From: Azadirachta indica
Taxonomy: Eukaryota; Streptophyta; Magnoliopsida; Sapindales; Meliaceae
Direction of reading: 5' to 3'
Length of the DNA stretch: 64,000 nt
NCBI GenBank assembly: GCA_022749755.1
Contig: CM040441.1
Location: 2,670,741 to 2,734,740, forward strand
This document shows, in pieces, positions 22,728 through 34,479 of the stretch (the first letter of the stretch is position 1; every line of letters begins with the position of its first letter). The notes below the pieces were generated by a model. The model did no database searches, was not told where the DNA came from, and saw only the letters and a program-made list of their open reading frames with translations. The translations under genes and the position numbers were made by a program.

Positions 22728-23321
22728 ATGGCATTTGATTGGCTGCAACATTTCTTCCTTATACCATTTTTCACTCTCTCCTCTTTTGCTTACTTTTTTT
22801 TTTTTTTCAGGTACATATGCTCTAATCCAAACACCCTTCATCTCTCTCATAGAACAAACTCATTCTTCGATTTTCTATTTTCGATTATATCTACCATACA
22901 TTTTGTTTTCAACATCTTAGCTTCACCCTCATCTTCCTCGGTTTCTCTATTTTTTTATGCTATTATCTCCTTTTGCATGCATTTCTTTCCTCAAATTCAC
23001 ATCACTTCTTCAACTAGCACTAAGCCCCTATTTATCAAGGACTTCTCCAACTCCATGGCTGCCAATCAACGAAGGAACGAACAAAAAGAGATAGCAGGTT
23101 TGATTATTCAACAACTAAAGATAAGAAATTAAAAGAAAATATTTTATTTCCAGATTGCAAATTTTGCCCAAAATCATAATTTCACAAATTCTTCTTTCTC
23201 TTCAACCAAAATTCAATTTTTTCGCCCATCAAGATTTGTCAATCCTTTTCCTCTGTAAACAAAAATCTTCAAAGTCTTCCGCTGTTTCATCTTCCCCTCA
23301 ATCCCTTCCCACCACCACTAC
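22728..23321 (+). other. Interrupted, unidentified coding-like locus
   Basis: A CT-rich leader-like region runs to about 23050. It is followed by ATGGCTGCCAATCAACGAAG (MAANQRRNEQKEIAGLIIQQ) in a frame that closes at 23132, and a Ser/Pro/Thr-rich frame (SSKSSAVSSSPQSLPTTTT) that is cut by the copia insertion at 23322. Composition (CT-rich, GC above surroundings) resembles a gene 5' region, and the sequence resumes at 26356. I do not recognise a family. Confidence 0.3.
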
Positions 23322-24020
23322 TGTTGGGTTGGGCTTTACTCTTATTTAGAGAAAGCCCAATTTTGAAGCACACATGGTTAAAAGGATTTTTTTAACTTTG
23401 TTTTGTGGCTATATAAGGTGTGTGTGTGAGAAGAGTAGTGCAAGCCATAAGACAGAAAGACTGCACTTTATTAGAAAATTTCAAGCCTATATAGTTTTTA
23501 TCAAGCTAACAATCGGGTAGTGATTTGAACTTTATTTTAGCTCAAATTTTATGCAGAGATTCTACACACATAGTTCTTGATTCTGGACGATGTGATTGAT
23601 CATCAAAGCTCTTTAAGACGTCCAAAATTTACGTTTACAACAACTCTAATTTTCAAAATTTTTCTGTACTCTTATTTTGGCTCTTTCACTTTGGTATTCA
23701 TTTATTGGTGTATTTGGTAAGGTTCTTTTTGGCTCTCACTTTGTGATTGAGTTCTTATTTGTTTCTAAAACTGTAATCTTAGAAGAAAACTCTGATACTT
23801 CTTATTTGGTAACAGTGAAAATTTTTTCGACCATGGTTTTTTACTTTCACTTACATTGAGGAGGAGGTTTTTCCACGTAAATTTGGCGTCTCTTGTGTTT
23901 TTTTTTTAACTTGATTATTCTTGCTATTTTTATTGTTTTGATCTACTTGATTACTTCATCTTGGTTCAAGTAAGTAGGAAGAATTAAATTTGTATTAGTC
24001 TCTCTTGTTTCTTCCTAACA
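23322..24020 (+). repeat. Copia 5' LTR
   Basis: 699 bp, with TATATAAGG (about 23410) as a TATA box in the GTGGCTATATAAGGTGTG context. It pairs with 25672-26355 at high identity. Confidence 0.9.
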
Positions 24021-25671
24021 AAGCGGTATCAGAACAGGGTTTAGTTAGTGAATTATTATTTTGTTTTGAATAACGGAGGTTAATACAAGTAGAATGGTGA
24101 ATTTGAATGCTTCCAATTATGCACTTTGGAAGGGTAAGATGAAAGATTTACTTTATGTCAAAGATTATTATCTACCACTGTTTGCCATTAAAAAACCTGA
24201 TCATAAAACAAATGAAGAATGGGCTTTAATGCATCGATAGGTTTGTGGATACATTAGGCAGTGGGTTGATGATAATGTGTTAAACTATATAAGTGGGGAG
24301 AAAAATGCTCAGATGCTTTGGAACAAATTGGAATAGTTGTATGCTAGGAAAACAGGAAATAACAAGTTGTTTTTGATAAAGCAGATGATGGCCTTAAGAT
24401 ATAGAGATGGAACTTTGGTGACTGATCACTTGAATATATTCTAGGATATTATTAATCAACTTGCTGCTATGGGAATCACTTTTGAGGATGAAATTCATGG
24501 TTTATGGCTTTTTGATACCTTACTAGACTCATAGGAGATATTTAGGGTGTCATTATCTAATTCTGCACCGGATGGTATTATCTCCATGGAGTTTGCTAAA
24601 AATAGTATCTTGAATGAAGAGATGAGAATGAAAACACAGGGTTGCTCTTTATAGTTAGAAGCTTTAGTTTCAGATTTTAGGGGGAGAAGCAAGAGCCGAG
24701 ATTCCAGTAACAAAGACCATAGCAGAAGCAAGTCAAGAAAGGGATATAAAAATCTTGAGTGTCACCATTGTGGTAAGAAAGGACATGTCAAAAAATATTG
24801 CTACAAATGAAAAAGAGAGAATAAAGAGAGCAAACAAAAAGAAAAGAAGACCGACTATAATAGTGATGATGATAGAGTTAATGTTACTCCTAAAGATATT
24901 TTGACTATTCAAGAATATGATGCAATCAACCTTGCTCATAATGAGACTAGTTGGGTGATAGATAGTAGTGCCTCTGTTTATATTACAGCTAGAAGGGATT
25001 TTTTCTCCTTCTATATAGCTAGTGATTTTGGAGATGTCAGGATAGTTAATGAAGGAATGACACGATGTGCAGGTGTTGGAGATGTTTGCTTGAAGACTGC
25101 TAATGGTTCCATGTTAGTTCTCAGGTATGTCAAGCATTTCTAGATATTCGACTTAATCTTCTTTCTATTGGTAAGCTTTGTGATGCTGGCTATGACAACA
25201 AATTTTCAGGAGACAATTGGAAGCTCACTAAAGGTGCTATGGTTATGGCTAGTGGTAATAAGTATTCCTCTTTATACCTTATTCAAGCTAAAATTGCTAA
25301 AGATGTTGTGCACGCATCTGAGTTAGAAGATAGAATTGAGTTATAGCATAAGCGGTTATGTCATATGAGTGAGAAGGGGATAACTAAGCTAACTAAGAAG
25401 AATGTGACACCTGGGGTGAAGAAAGTGCACTTGAATAAGTGTATGCATTGTTTAGAAAGAAAATAGTGCAGAGTTTCCTTCAAGAGCCATTTACAAACTT
25501 GAAGACCTGAAGTACTTGATTTAGTGCATTCTGATGCTTGTGGTCCTATGAAAACCATGTCACTTGATGGTGTTGATATATTGACAAAGTCATTAACGAG
25601 GGACGAACTTGAGACTTGTCGTTTGATCGCCAGAATGACGGATTTCTCCAAATAGTTGTGAGAGGGAGTTT
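24021..25671 (+). pseudogene. Copia gag-protease-integrase remnant
   Basis: The gag frame begins about 24094 (MVNLNASNYALWKGKMKDLL, the copia gag LxxxNYxxWKxxM motif), with stops at about 24238, 24334 and 24443. A zinc knuckle CHHCGKKGHVKKYC (CX2CX4HX4C) lies at 24760-24801. The protease start is WVIDSSASVYIT at about 24955 (family D-S/T-G; here DSS then A). The pre-integrase HxxxxH/CxxC region (LCHMSEKG ... KCMHCLERK) lies at 25358-25470, then VLDLVHSDACGPM, the first integrase Asp context. At about 25570 the text jumps to DILTKSLTRDELETCRLIAR, the RNase H C-terminus, marking a deletion. Confidence 0.88.
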
Positions 25672-26355
25672 TGTTGGGTTGGGCTTCACTCCTATTTAGA
25701 GAAGGCCCAATTTTGAAGCCTACATGGTTAAAGGGATTTTTTAGCTTTGTTTTGTGGCTATATAAGGTGTGTGTATGAGAAGAGTAGTGCAAGCCGTAAG
25801 ACAGAAAGATGGCACTTTTCCAAAAAATTTTAGTCCTGCGTAGTTTTCATCAAGCTAAGAATCAGGTGGCGATTTCAAAACCGTTTTAGCTAAAATTTTA
25901 TCTAAAGATTGTACACACATAATTCTTGATTGTGGACACTGTGATTGGCCATCAGAGCTATCTAGAATGTTCAGAATTCACGTTTATAGTAGCTCTGACT
26001 TTTAGAATTTTTCTGCAGCCTTATTTTGGTTCTTTCACTTTGGTGTTCATCTATTGGTGTATTTGGTGATATTTTTTTTTTTCTCTCACTTTGTGATTGA
26101 GTTCTTATTTGTTTCTAAGACTGTAATGTTGAAAAAAGATTCTGATACTTCTTGTTTAGTGATAGTGAAAATTTTTTCTACTTTCACTCACATTGAGGGG
26201 GAGGTTTTTTCACGTAAATTTGGCGTCTCTTTTGTTTTCTTTAGCTTGATTATTCTTACTGTTTTTATTGTTTTGATCTATTTGATTACTTCATCTTGGT
26301 TCAAGTAAGTGGAAAAAATTAAATTTGTACTAGTTTTTCTTGTTTCTTCCTAACA
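25672..26355 (+). repeat. Copia 3' LTR
   Basis: 684 bp, aligned end to end with 23322-24020, including TATATAAGG near 25760. The LTRs differ by scattered substitutions and small indels, so the insertion is not recent. Confidence 0.9.
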
Positions 26356-27480
26356 ATTACTTCTTTATCTGCACTTATCTTCACGACCCCACCCTCTTTA
26401 CTGCCACGCACGGGCCCAACACTCCTAAAAATAAGCCCACTTCACCACCATGTCATTCGCATCCTTAGCCCATAGTCATGGATTCATCGTCTTTCTTAAA
26501 GAATGATTTCATGGCAAAGAGGGGTGTTGCTTGCCAAGAAAGTGAAAGAGAGAGTGGGGGAGAAAGAAAATAAAAAAAAAATGATGATATTGAAAAAGTA
26601 AAAAAATATTAAGATTAAATTAATATATGTACAAACATTATTATTATTTAATGTAATACTCGATTTTAAGTTTAATTACATGAAAAGAAAATTGGACCGT
26701 TCTATAAATTATGTTTCTGTTATTTTAATTGATAGTAGGACTTAATAGAATACTTTTCAAACATCTAGGAAGCAATGGGTAATTAGATCAAAATTCAGGG
26801 GGGTCTAAAGTATTTTCCCTTTTTAAAGCAATTATATAAAAAACTTATTCATAAACACTCACCCCAACTTTCTTAGGCTATACTTGATTCCAAAAAAAAA
26901 AAAAATGATGGAAGGAAAAGGTGAAAGAGAAGGATTAAGGAAAGGATAAGTTCGGAGAAAAGTATTCCTTTGCTTGGTCGAAATAAGGAGTTATAAAGGG
27001 AAAGAAATTCTTTATATTTGTTTTGGATAAAATAAAATTTAGACAATTAAAATTTTAGTATTAAAAAAATCAACATATTTCATACTTTAAGAATTAAAAA
27101 GTGGAAAGAAAAAAGATAAATATGAAAGAACATAAAAATATCCATAAAATTACAAAAATAATAAATTATACCTTTAACTATAAAATTAGTTAAACTCCAT
27201 TAGACTATTAATTTGTATATTACAAATTAAATTTTTATATAAGAGAATGAAGAACATGGCCACTTAGACTGATTTCTTGATTATGTTCTTTTTTTTTTTC
27301 CGCTCTGCAGTCATTTTTTATTAAAAAAATGAAAGTATGTATAAATCAATAACATCAATAATTTTTCAAAATTAATATAGTGATTTAATATAAAAAAATA
27401 TTTTATACATAATAAAAAATATTACAAGAATAATAATAAATATACGTTAAACACACGTTTTACCTCACAGGGAGAAACTG
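26356..27480. other. Continuation of the interrupted locus, then AT-rich spacer
   Basis: 26356-26560 is relatively GC-rich and joins 23321 once the copia element is removed. It contains ATG-starting short frames (for example near 26478, MDSSSFLKNDFMAKRG) without a recognisable family. The rest is AT-rich with no gene. Confidence 0.3.
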
Positions 27481-27489
27481 ATAAGAAAA

Positions 27490-27775
27490 GTCGTACATCT
27501 AGTATTTTATAACTTCCTCCTTGTCAGAGTCTGTCATTGTTTGAATCCATGAACAATGTACACACAATCACCAAATTCTCCAACTGCTTTCTTGCAAGTA
27601 ATTAATTCCACCAAAACTATAGCAAAGCTGTACACATCAACTTTCAAAAGACTAGTCTCATGATTTGAACAAAAACCCCCTAATAATTTAATGATGTTTT
27701 TATGACTAGCACTCCCGAAAATATGTCTTTGTAAGATGTTGTAATTTACCAATTTTGTACGGAATGCGCTAAGCT
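27490..27775 (-). pseudogene. CLV1/BAM-type receptor kinase fragment, internally deleted
   Basis: The minus strand reads HKNIIKLLGGFCSNHETSLL (family: RHIVRLLGFCSNHETNLL, N-lobe) and passes directly into KVDVYSFAIVLVELITCKKA followed by VGEFGDCVYIV (family: [29 protein letters not shown], C-lobe). After a frameshift it reads QTMTDSDKEEVIKY. Roughly 130 residues, including the catalytic loop and activation segment, are missing at the junction. It comes from the same subfamily as 12405-13290 but covers a different combination of regions. Confidence 0.85.
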
Positions 27776-27959
27776 AGTTCGCAGCTACAAAGAGGTTTTC
27801 CATAAGGCAGAGGTAGGAAACGTAAGCAAAAAGAGTGCCAAATGATAAAAGTAATGCAAGGTAATAAGAATAATTTGTATTTCACCAATCTTGGTTTACA
27901 ATAGCAATTGATGGGCATATATATATAGAGTATTTTGTTTAGTTTCAGGAGCTAATAAA

Positions 27960-28315
27960 TATTAGGTTAGATTTCACTCCTATTTAGAGAATGGCCTAAA
28001 CTTGTAAAACCACATGATTAATGACAATTTTTTTTTTAAGTTTATTTCTATGGCTGTATCAGGTGTCGTATGTGTGAAGATAGTGTAACTGTGAGCAGAA
28101 AAAAAAAATATTTTCTAGAAAATTTTGGTCTTACACAGTCTTTATCAAACTGACAATCGAGTGGCGATTTTAATTCTGTTTTGACTCAAATTTTACATAG
28201 AGATTCCACACACATAGTTTTTTATCATAGATTGTGTGATTGACCATTAGAATTCTCGAGCACATTCAGAATTGGCATTTACAATAACTCTATTTTGTAG
28301 TTTAGCATTGTGGGG
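27960..28315 (+). repeat. Decayed partial LTR of the 23322 copia family
   Basis: It aligns with the first about 340 bp of the 23322-24020 LTR: ATTTCACTCCTATTTAGAGA, ACATGATTAATGACAATTTT, CACAGTCTTTATCAAACTGA, CAATCGAGTGGCGATTTTAA and GTGTGATTGACCATTAGAA. It is more diverged than the paired LTRs, and no 3' half or internal domain follows. Confidence 0.8.
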
Positions 28316-29560
28316 TGCATATTTGACTCATTTGAGTAAGGAATCGGTATCTTGGCACATCCTAGAAGCACTAAGAATTGTGAAGAATACTCAATCATAA
28401 ATGAAAATAAACCATCAATTAACAAGAAAAGTATGCATCAAAACTTCATGGTTAAACTACATCTTAGTCCTAGAAAAAGGGAAGTTAGTTCAAGCTAAAT
28501 ATAAAGTAAATAATAAACATAGTCTTAAGCATTAAAGAGAATAGAAAAGAATGAATTAGTAATGGAGTCGAATCAGTTTTCAAATTTTCTATTCTCTACA
28601 CCAAGCTTTCTCTACCTTGTCTTCAATCTCCAAAATACGTGAAACATGGGGAAAATTGAGTGAAGTCAAGACTTTAGAGCTCTCATTATAAGTTTCCATT
28701 TTTCTTAGTTTAGGGTGTTATATGTATGTTTTATATTCTCATAATTGCTTTGCAAAATTAGGTTGTCTAAATAAAATTAAGTTGTTATAGCAATATTACT
28801 CAGATTTAATTCAAAAATTTAGTCATCACGAAATGATACTCTTACTTATCACTTTACTACTTGTTACAACCAATGCACTTGCGATTACATGCACATGCAT
28901 GTAATTTTGTCACGAACACTACTCTAGCTGCTCATGTCCCCACCACTGTTTTTGAGATGGAGCTTCCTTTTCCACTGCAAACGTGTTTCTCGCACAAGTT
29001 CATAAATCATGATTAGAATGATTGTAAATTATAATATGATATAATAACACAATATTGTAAATCATATAAACATTGTAAATTATATAAACGAGTATGTGGA
29101 GAACAGTTGGAAAAACAGTTCACTCTCTCTTAGTAATAAACATTTTAAACAAAGATAGAGCTCCCTTAAGGCCTGAGGGGACCTTAGTCCCTTAGACCCC
29201 AAATTCTTCAAAAAATTTTACTATAACATTTATATTTTTGACCTACTTTTTAAGTTTATATATAGTTTGCTTTTTAAAACTTTACAAAGTTATTGATTTG
29301 CTGTTAATTTATTAATTATTTTAAAATTGTTAACTAACTAACTTTATCTTTTAAACGTTTTGGCCCTCTAGTTATCCCTTTCTTACTCCACCCCTAATTT
29401 TAAGTATTTTAACATTTTCTGATGATTCATTTTTAAATTATAAAATACTTTATTTGCTTGTCATTCTGGGAAAACATCATCAAGTTTGTCCAAAAGCTTA
29501 AGAGAACACTAAACATTTCAAAAATTTTCTTCAAACAATTAAGAAGTATATATAATACAT

Positions 29561-29592
<32 letters not shown>

Positions 29593-31250
29593 GTATGTTT
29601 GTATGCATATATGGACTTGATACAGCTTCTCTTTTTTAAGTTTTTTAATACTTTTTTTTATATGATATTAAAGAGATTACAAATCAAACTGCTACAATAT
29701 CTACTACTTTTAAAGAAAGTAATAACTTATAATATACACATGGGAATAATATTATCTATTAAGTATTTTAAAATTTTAAAATATTTATTTATTTAAATTA
29801 AGAAAGTAAAATTGTAGTTTACTTAAATTTAATTTTATATCATATTTGTAATTATAAAATATAGTCACTTTCATACACACTTAATGATAAATTATCTACA
29901 TCCGACTTACCATTTACATAATAATGAATTTGGTGAGCCTCATGGGATGTGAGCTTGGCATAAATAATTCGTCATTAGGTGTGCATAAAGTGATTATAAT
30001 TTAAATATAAAAACAAAATCAAAATTAAATTCAACTAAATTATAATTTTAATTTCTTACTTTAAATAAATAATTATTTTAAATTTTTAAAACACTAAATA
30101 AAAATATTATTCATATTATGCATCTTATAAGTTGTCTTCTTATCACTATTTCGATCGAAATAAATAGATAACATAATAATTCGATTTGTATCTTACAAAA
30201 TGTAGTAATAAAAATTAAAAATAAAAGTTGTATCAAGTTTAAAGCAAACACACACACACATATATATATGTATGTATGTATTGTGTGAAAAAGAAAATTG
30301 AGAAATATGTTATACTCTTAAACATCTGGATAAACTTAATTATAACTATCAAAATGATAAATAAATAAAAATATTTGCAATTATATAATGAATATTAAAA
30401 AAATTTAAATATTTATTATCAAGCAAAAGCGAATTGCTTTTCCAACTATTCTCTACATACTCATTCGCTTGATTTCGAATATAAAGTAATTAAAATCTAT
30501 TTAGATTAAATTGTTCATAAGCATTTAAATCTGTGATCATAAATTCAAAATCTATTAAGTGTATTCTTGCTTTAACATACATTGCAAATAATGAAGTACA
30601 ATTTTTAATGTAGGAGTTTTAAATTTAGTTTCTATCTTTTTCTTATTATTTACTATCCAAAATTTATCTAATTGCAAGCTTCCGGACATACGATTTTTAA
30701 TAATTTCTCATTCAAAATTCTAACTCAAGTACACTCAGCTAAAAGGATAAAGTTACAATAGGCTTTACCAAATAATTATGTCCATTGGCAGATATCTCGG
30801 ATAGATTTCAAAACCAAACATCTTAGTCTACCCACCCAAAGGGACATTATTCTCCACAGCCTTACACACGTTAACCATAAAAACACTATGCAAGCTAAGC
30901 GAAGGAAAATTATACGCTAAGGAACGTTACTCTCCACTCCAATATAAAATGCAAGGTAATTAAGCTAATTATATGCTAAGAAAATTACATAATACTAAAA
31001 ATAATAGGTAAGCTAAACTAAGGAACATTATGCTTGACGCCTTTAATCAAACTCAAATGATTATTATACACCTTTCATTCCGTCTGTGTTCCATCAAAAG
31101 CCTAGGACTTTAAAGGCATTGGGAGATGGTCTAAATTTCAGTAGCAAAGTCACAACACAAATTAAATAATCAGTTTTAATTTACCTAAATATTAATTAGT
31201 TAGATACGAGGAAGACTAAGTAGGAGATATCACAAAACTGCAAACTTAGG
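28316..31250. other. AT-rich region without recognisable genes
   Basis: It holds (AC)n(AT)n microsatellites at about 29558-29592 and 30248-30275. A 112-codon frame at 29458-29796 translates the microsatellite (THTHTHIYIYIYV) and is not a gene. I see nothing else. Confidence 0.5.
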
Positions 31251-31553
31251 TAAAAATGAAAGAATTAGCAATGATTAGGATTAAGATACTTAAGAGGTTA
31301 AACCCAACCAGATCTCCCAATTCATTGGATACTAATCTACGCAGATTCATATTTTCATACTTGATCATACCTAATATTCTCCTGATACAAACAAATATGA
31401 AAAGCATTCTTACCCATTGCTTTGTTAAAGATGTCCTTTGCTACACGATTCAACAAAGATTCATTGAAGTTTAAAAAAATCAAACAATGGTTTTGATACT
31501 AAATCTAAAGACAAAACTAAAAAAAACACACACATGCTCATAAAGCTGACTAC
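31251..31553. other. Spacer flanking the chaperonin remnant
   Basis: It may contain further minus-strand intron or exon decay of the CPN60-like pseudogene, but no convincing residues were found. Confidence 0.25.
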
Positions 31554-31800
31554 CAAGCTTCTCATTAGAATTTGTAACTCGCAATTTGTCCAACTCCTTT
31601 GAGCCAACCGCACCGTCTCCAAATAGTGCATAAGAATATGAAAATTGCAATTCATCAACCCAAACAGAATTCCAAAATAAAAAGCTTACCAGGTATAACT
31701 CCGTCATCCATTGCAGACTTGAAAGCATGTACAACATTACATACTCCTTTAATTTTTGAGAAATTCTTCTACACTTCTATCTCCACCAACCTTGCACCAA
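31554..31800 (-). pseudogene. Mitochondrial CPN60-like chaperonin pseudogene (two exon remnants)
   Basis: A first minus-strand exon (about 31800-31690) reads GVCNVVHAFKSAMDDGVIP, comparable with the chaperonin block DALNATKAAVEEGIVPGG. It ends in a GT donor (31689-31688). The next segment (31616-31554) is preceded by AG and reads DGAVGSKELDKLRVTNSNEKL, comparable with the SKELDKLxTANxDQKIG text of plant mitochondrial CPN60. It is followed by a GT. Intron phase is consistent when joined. A stop lies upstream (EIEV*KNF). The match is short and by eye. Confidence 0.45.
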
Positions 31801-31859
31801 AACAGCCTCATCAAAATATGTTTTCAATAACAGTTTTGGCCTACGAATACTCAATTCCA

Positions 31860-31975
31860 AACACCTGAACCTTAAAAAGAACGGCAGCACGAGAAGATAT
31901 ACAGACCTCTCTTCTAATGTCTCCATTTCCGAGCATGAAATGCACCTTCTGATTGTGGATCTCAACTGTAACACA
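31860..31975 (-). other. Exon-like open segment upstream of the chaperonin remnant
   Basis: The minus strand reads VEIHNQKVHFMLGNGDIRRE and VCISSRAAVLFKVQVFGIEY between a TTACAG acceptor-like site and a possible donor (AAG-GTTCAG). The composition looks protein-coding, but I do not recognise it and cannot tie it to CPN60. Confidence 0.25.
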
Positions 31976-34479
31976 ATCAAAGGAATATGTCAAATAACTA
32001 ATAAACACAATGGTTAGGATAACACAGCCCACGCCACATATCATTACTATAATTCAGTTGTTACTATTAAAGATATTAATGGTGAGTTGTTGGTTGTTGG
32101 GAGTTGGTAGTTAGGAGTTGTATTAATGTTCTGCATTTTCTTTATTATTTTGAAATAAAACATTAATATAATATTTCAGGGAATCCGCTAATTACCCATA
32201 CATTGAAATTATATGCTTTTTCTTAGTGGGTTTCTGCAGAAGCACTCAAGAAACTTGGGGTAAAAACTTCAGCGCCCTACTAGCCTTCATACGTGAATTT
32301 TATTTGGCATGGTCTTCAATCAGGGTGATATTTATCAATTTGATTATGTATAGATTAGTGTGTGTCTTAAATTCTTTCTACCCACCCTCGGTCTATGTCT
32401 ATAAAAGTGTTAACTTTATTAGCTTAGGTGTCGAAGACGCTTCCCCTTAATTGTGAAAAGTGAGCTCAACATCCAAGTCTCATTTTGATATGGGAGTATC
32501 TCGTATCTATAAAAAGTGCCACAAGAAATCATTTTATTAAGTAGCTTTCAATCTATAATAAATTTTACTTGTAAAAAGTATTTCAAAAAAAAGAAAGACT
32601 ATATTTTCAAAAAAATAAAAGAAGACTATATAAAAGAAAGTTTATTCATTGATTTGTGCTCATTAACATAGCATCAAAATCAAACAACTCCCCGCAGCTC
32701 TGAACGCTGCAGGATGGCAGCCTTGTAACTCTGCATGCTGCAGGCAGGCATGCAGGCTTTTCCTGCATACAGCAGATTACTTCTTTCTCATGGCAGGTTT
32801 GAGTAAATTTTTTCCTACATCTGGCAGACTATTTCTTTCCCATTGTATGTTAGAGTAAAAGCTCAATAAAACCACCATAGCAGAAGAGAAAAGCTCACTA
32901 AAACCAAATACAAAATTTGTATTAGAACAAACAACACAACTCGCTGCACCTTAGGTTTGGGAGAATTAATCCATACCTCTCCTAAGATTTAAAAAATTCA
33001 CATATAAATAGAAAATTTAAAAAAAAAAATTTTTTTAAACATACCTTCTATAAATTGTTAGTTAACCATCTACTTTTAATAAAAAGATTAAAATATCCTT
33101 CAAATTTAACTTCAATAAAAACACAAAATAATTAGTTATATTAAAGTAATTCCAAAACCTACAATTTTGATGAAACTCATTGATCTGCAATTCTACTATA
33201 CTTTGCCATGGAGATTTTACCAACCCATTGGTCTAGTTTTAAATATGAGAGTTATTTAGTGTAGAAATGAAGAAAATATATTATAATTCAATTCCAAGAA
33301 TAAAATCCAAATAGTATGCATATTCTAACCAAATTTATCAGCAAACAAGCAGAACAAGAAAGAAAGATTTAAGAAGACAGGAGTACCTGATGCTGACTAG
33401 ACGAAGCTGAGAATATCAATTTGAGCACGCAAACAAGAACCAAGTTAAAAAACTCAATCAACAACAATTGCTTCTATATGAATTGACACATTCAAATACA
33501 ACATAAGGTGGAATAATTATAGAAAACCTGATAGCATCTTCGTGGATCAAACTAAGGGTCATTGAAAAGTTTAGCTTCTTGCGGAATAACACCTTTCTCA
33601 ATTCCCAAGAACGGAGAATATTCTATGGTTTAACAACAATAAGTGCACCATATATTTATATAAGAATAATACAATTTCTATGTAGCCACAATAATTTTTT
33701 TTTTTAAAAAAAAAGAAAAGTAAAGAAAAATAAATTAATATATTTTGTTTCATGTACTGAAGACTTATGAAATAAAGTAGATTGAAAAGACAATGTCCAT
33801 TTGTATTCAGATTGCAAGGAAATTAAGTGAATTAGTAAAGTCCAACTAATGCTTAAAACAATTTACACTATAAAAAGAAAGTAACAGCATTTTGCCACGA
33901 AGATTAAAAGAATATCTCAGCTGAAGCCCCCTTTCATTTGTAGTTCCATTAATTCATCTAACTATAGAATTTTTGTTTCATTTACCTACACCCAGGGTCT
34001 TAGGAAATATAAACTTATTTTATTAATCTTGAGTATTTGATGAACTCTCGCATCTTTGTTACCCTTAAATGCCAAATGGAAGATGAATATGAGATGCTTA
34101 AAAATAATTTCAAAATTTTTTAAAAGAAATTGTTCTAAGCAATCAATTTTCTTTCTATTATATAAAGGTCCAAATAGAGGTGTTTAAAAATATTTAAACC
34201 ATCTACATTTTTTATTCAAAAATTTTTCTCTATTAATCTATTTAAATAGTAACCGGATTCCAATTGTCCTCTTGTCACAATAACTAGGGGAATACAAAGA
34301 TAAAAAAAATATGCAGAGTAATTGCTCAAAGGAAAATTGACATGAAAGACTATCAGTAAATTGAAAACTAATGACTCAATATTCCCTCAGTAGAACCAAT
34401 TAGATGAAACTCAATCTATGACATGAAAGAGTGAACCATTGTATCCGCACAACTCTATATATGCATTATAATGTGAATA
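31976..34479. other. Intergenic sequence, no supported gene
   Basis: A 74-codon plus frame at 32226-32450 has mixed composition but no recognised family. At 32694-32765 there is a cluster of CTGCA/TGCAG words including CTGCATGCTGCAGGCAGGCA, which is locally self-complementary. The remainder is AT-rich. Confidence 0.4.

Larger units (their letters stand above)
23322..26355 (+). mobile_element. Internally deleted Ty1/copia retrotransposon with both LTRs
   Basis: Two LTRs start TGTTGGGTTGGGC and end CTTGTTTCTTCCTAACA: 23322-24020 (699 bp) and 25672-26355 (684 bp). The primer-binding site AAGCGGTATCAGAACA follows the first LTR, and a purine-rich GTGAGAGGGAGTTT precedes the second. Flanks are ACTAC (23317-23321) and ATTAC (26356-26360), a 5-bp target duplication with one change. 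The internal part is only about 1.65 kb. It encodes gag, protease, the start of integrase and the last codons of RNase H, so most of integrase, RT and RNase H is deleted. Confidence 0.92.

Noticed and set aside
29458..29796. 112-codon plus-strand frame
   Set aside because: It translates an (AC)n(AT)n microsatellite and flanking AT-rich DNA; no domain or gene signal.
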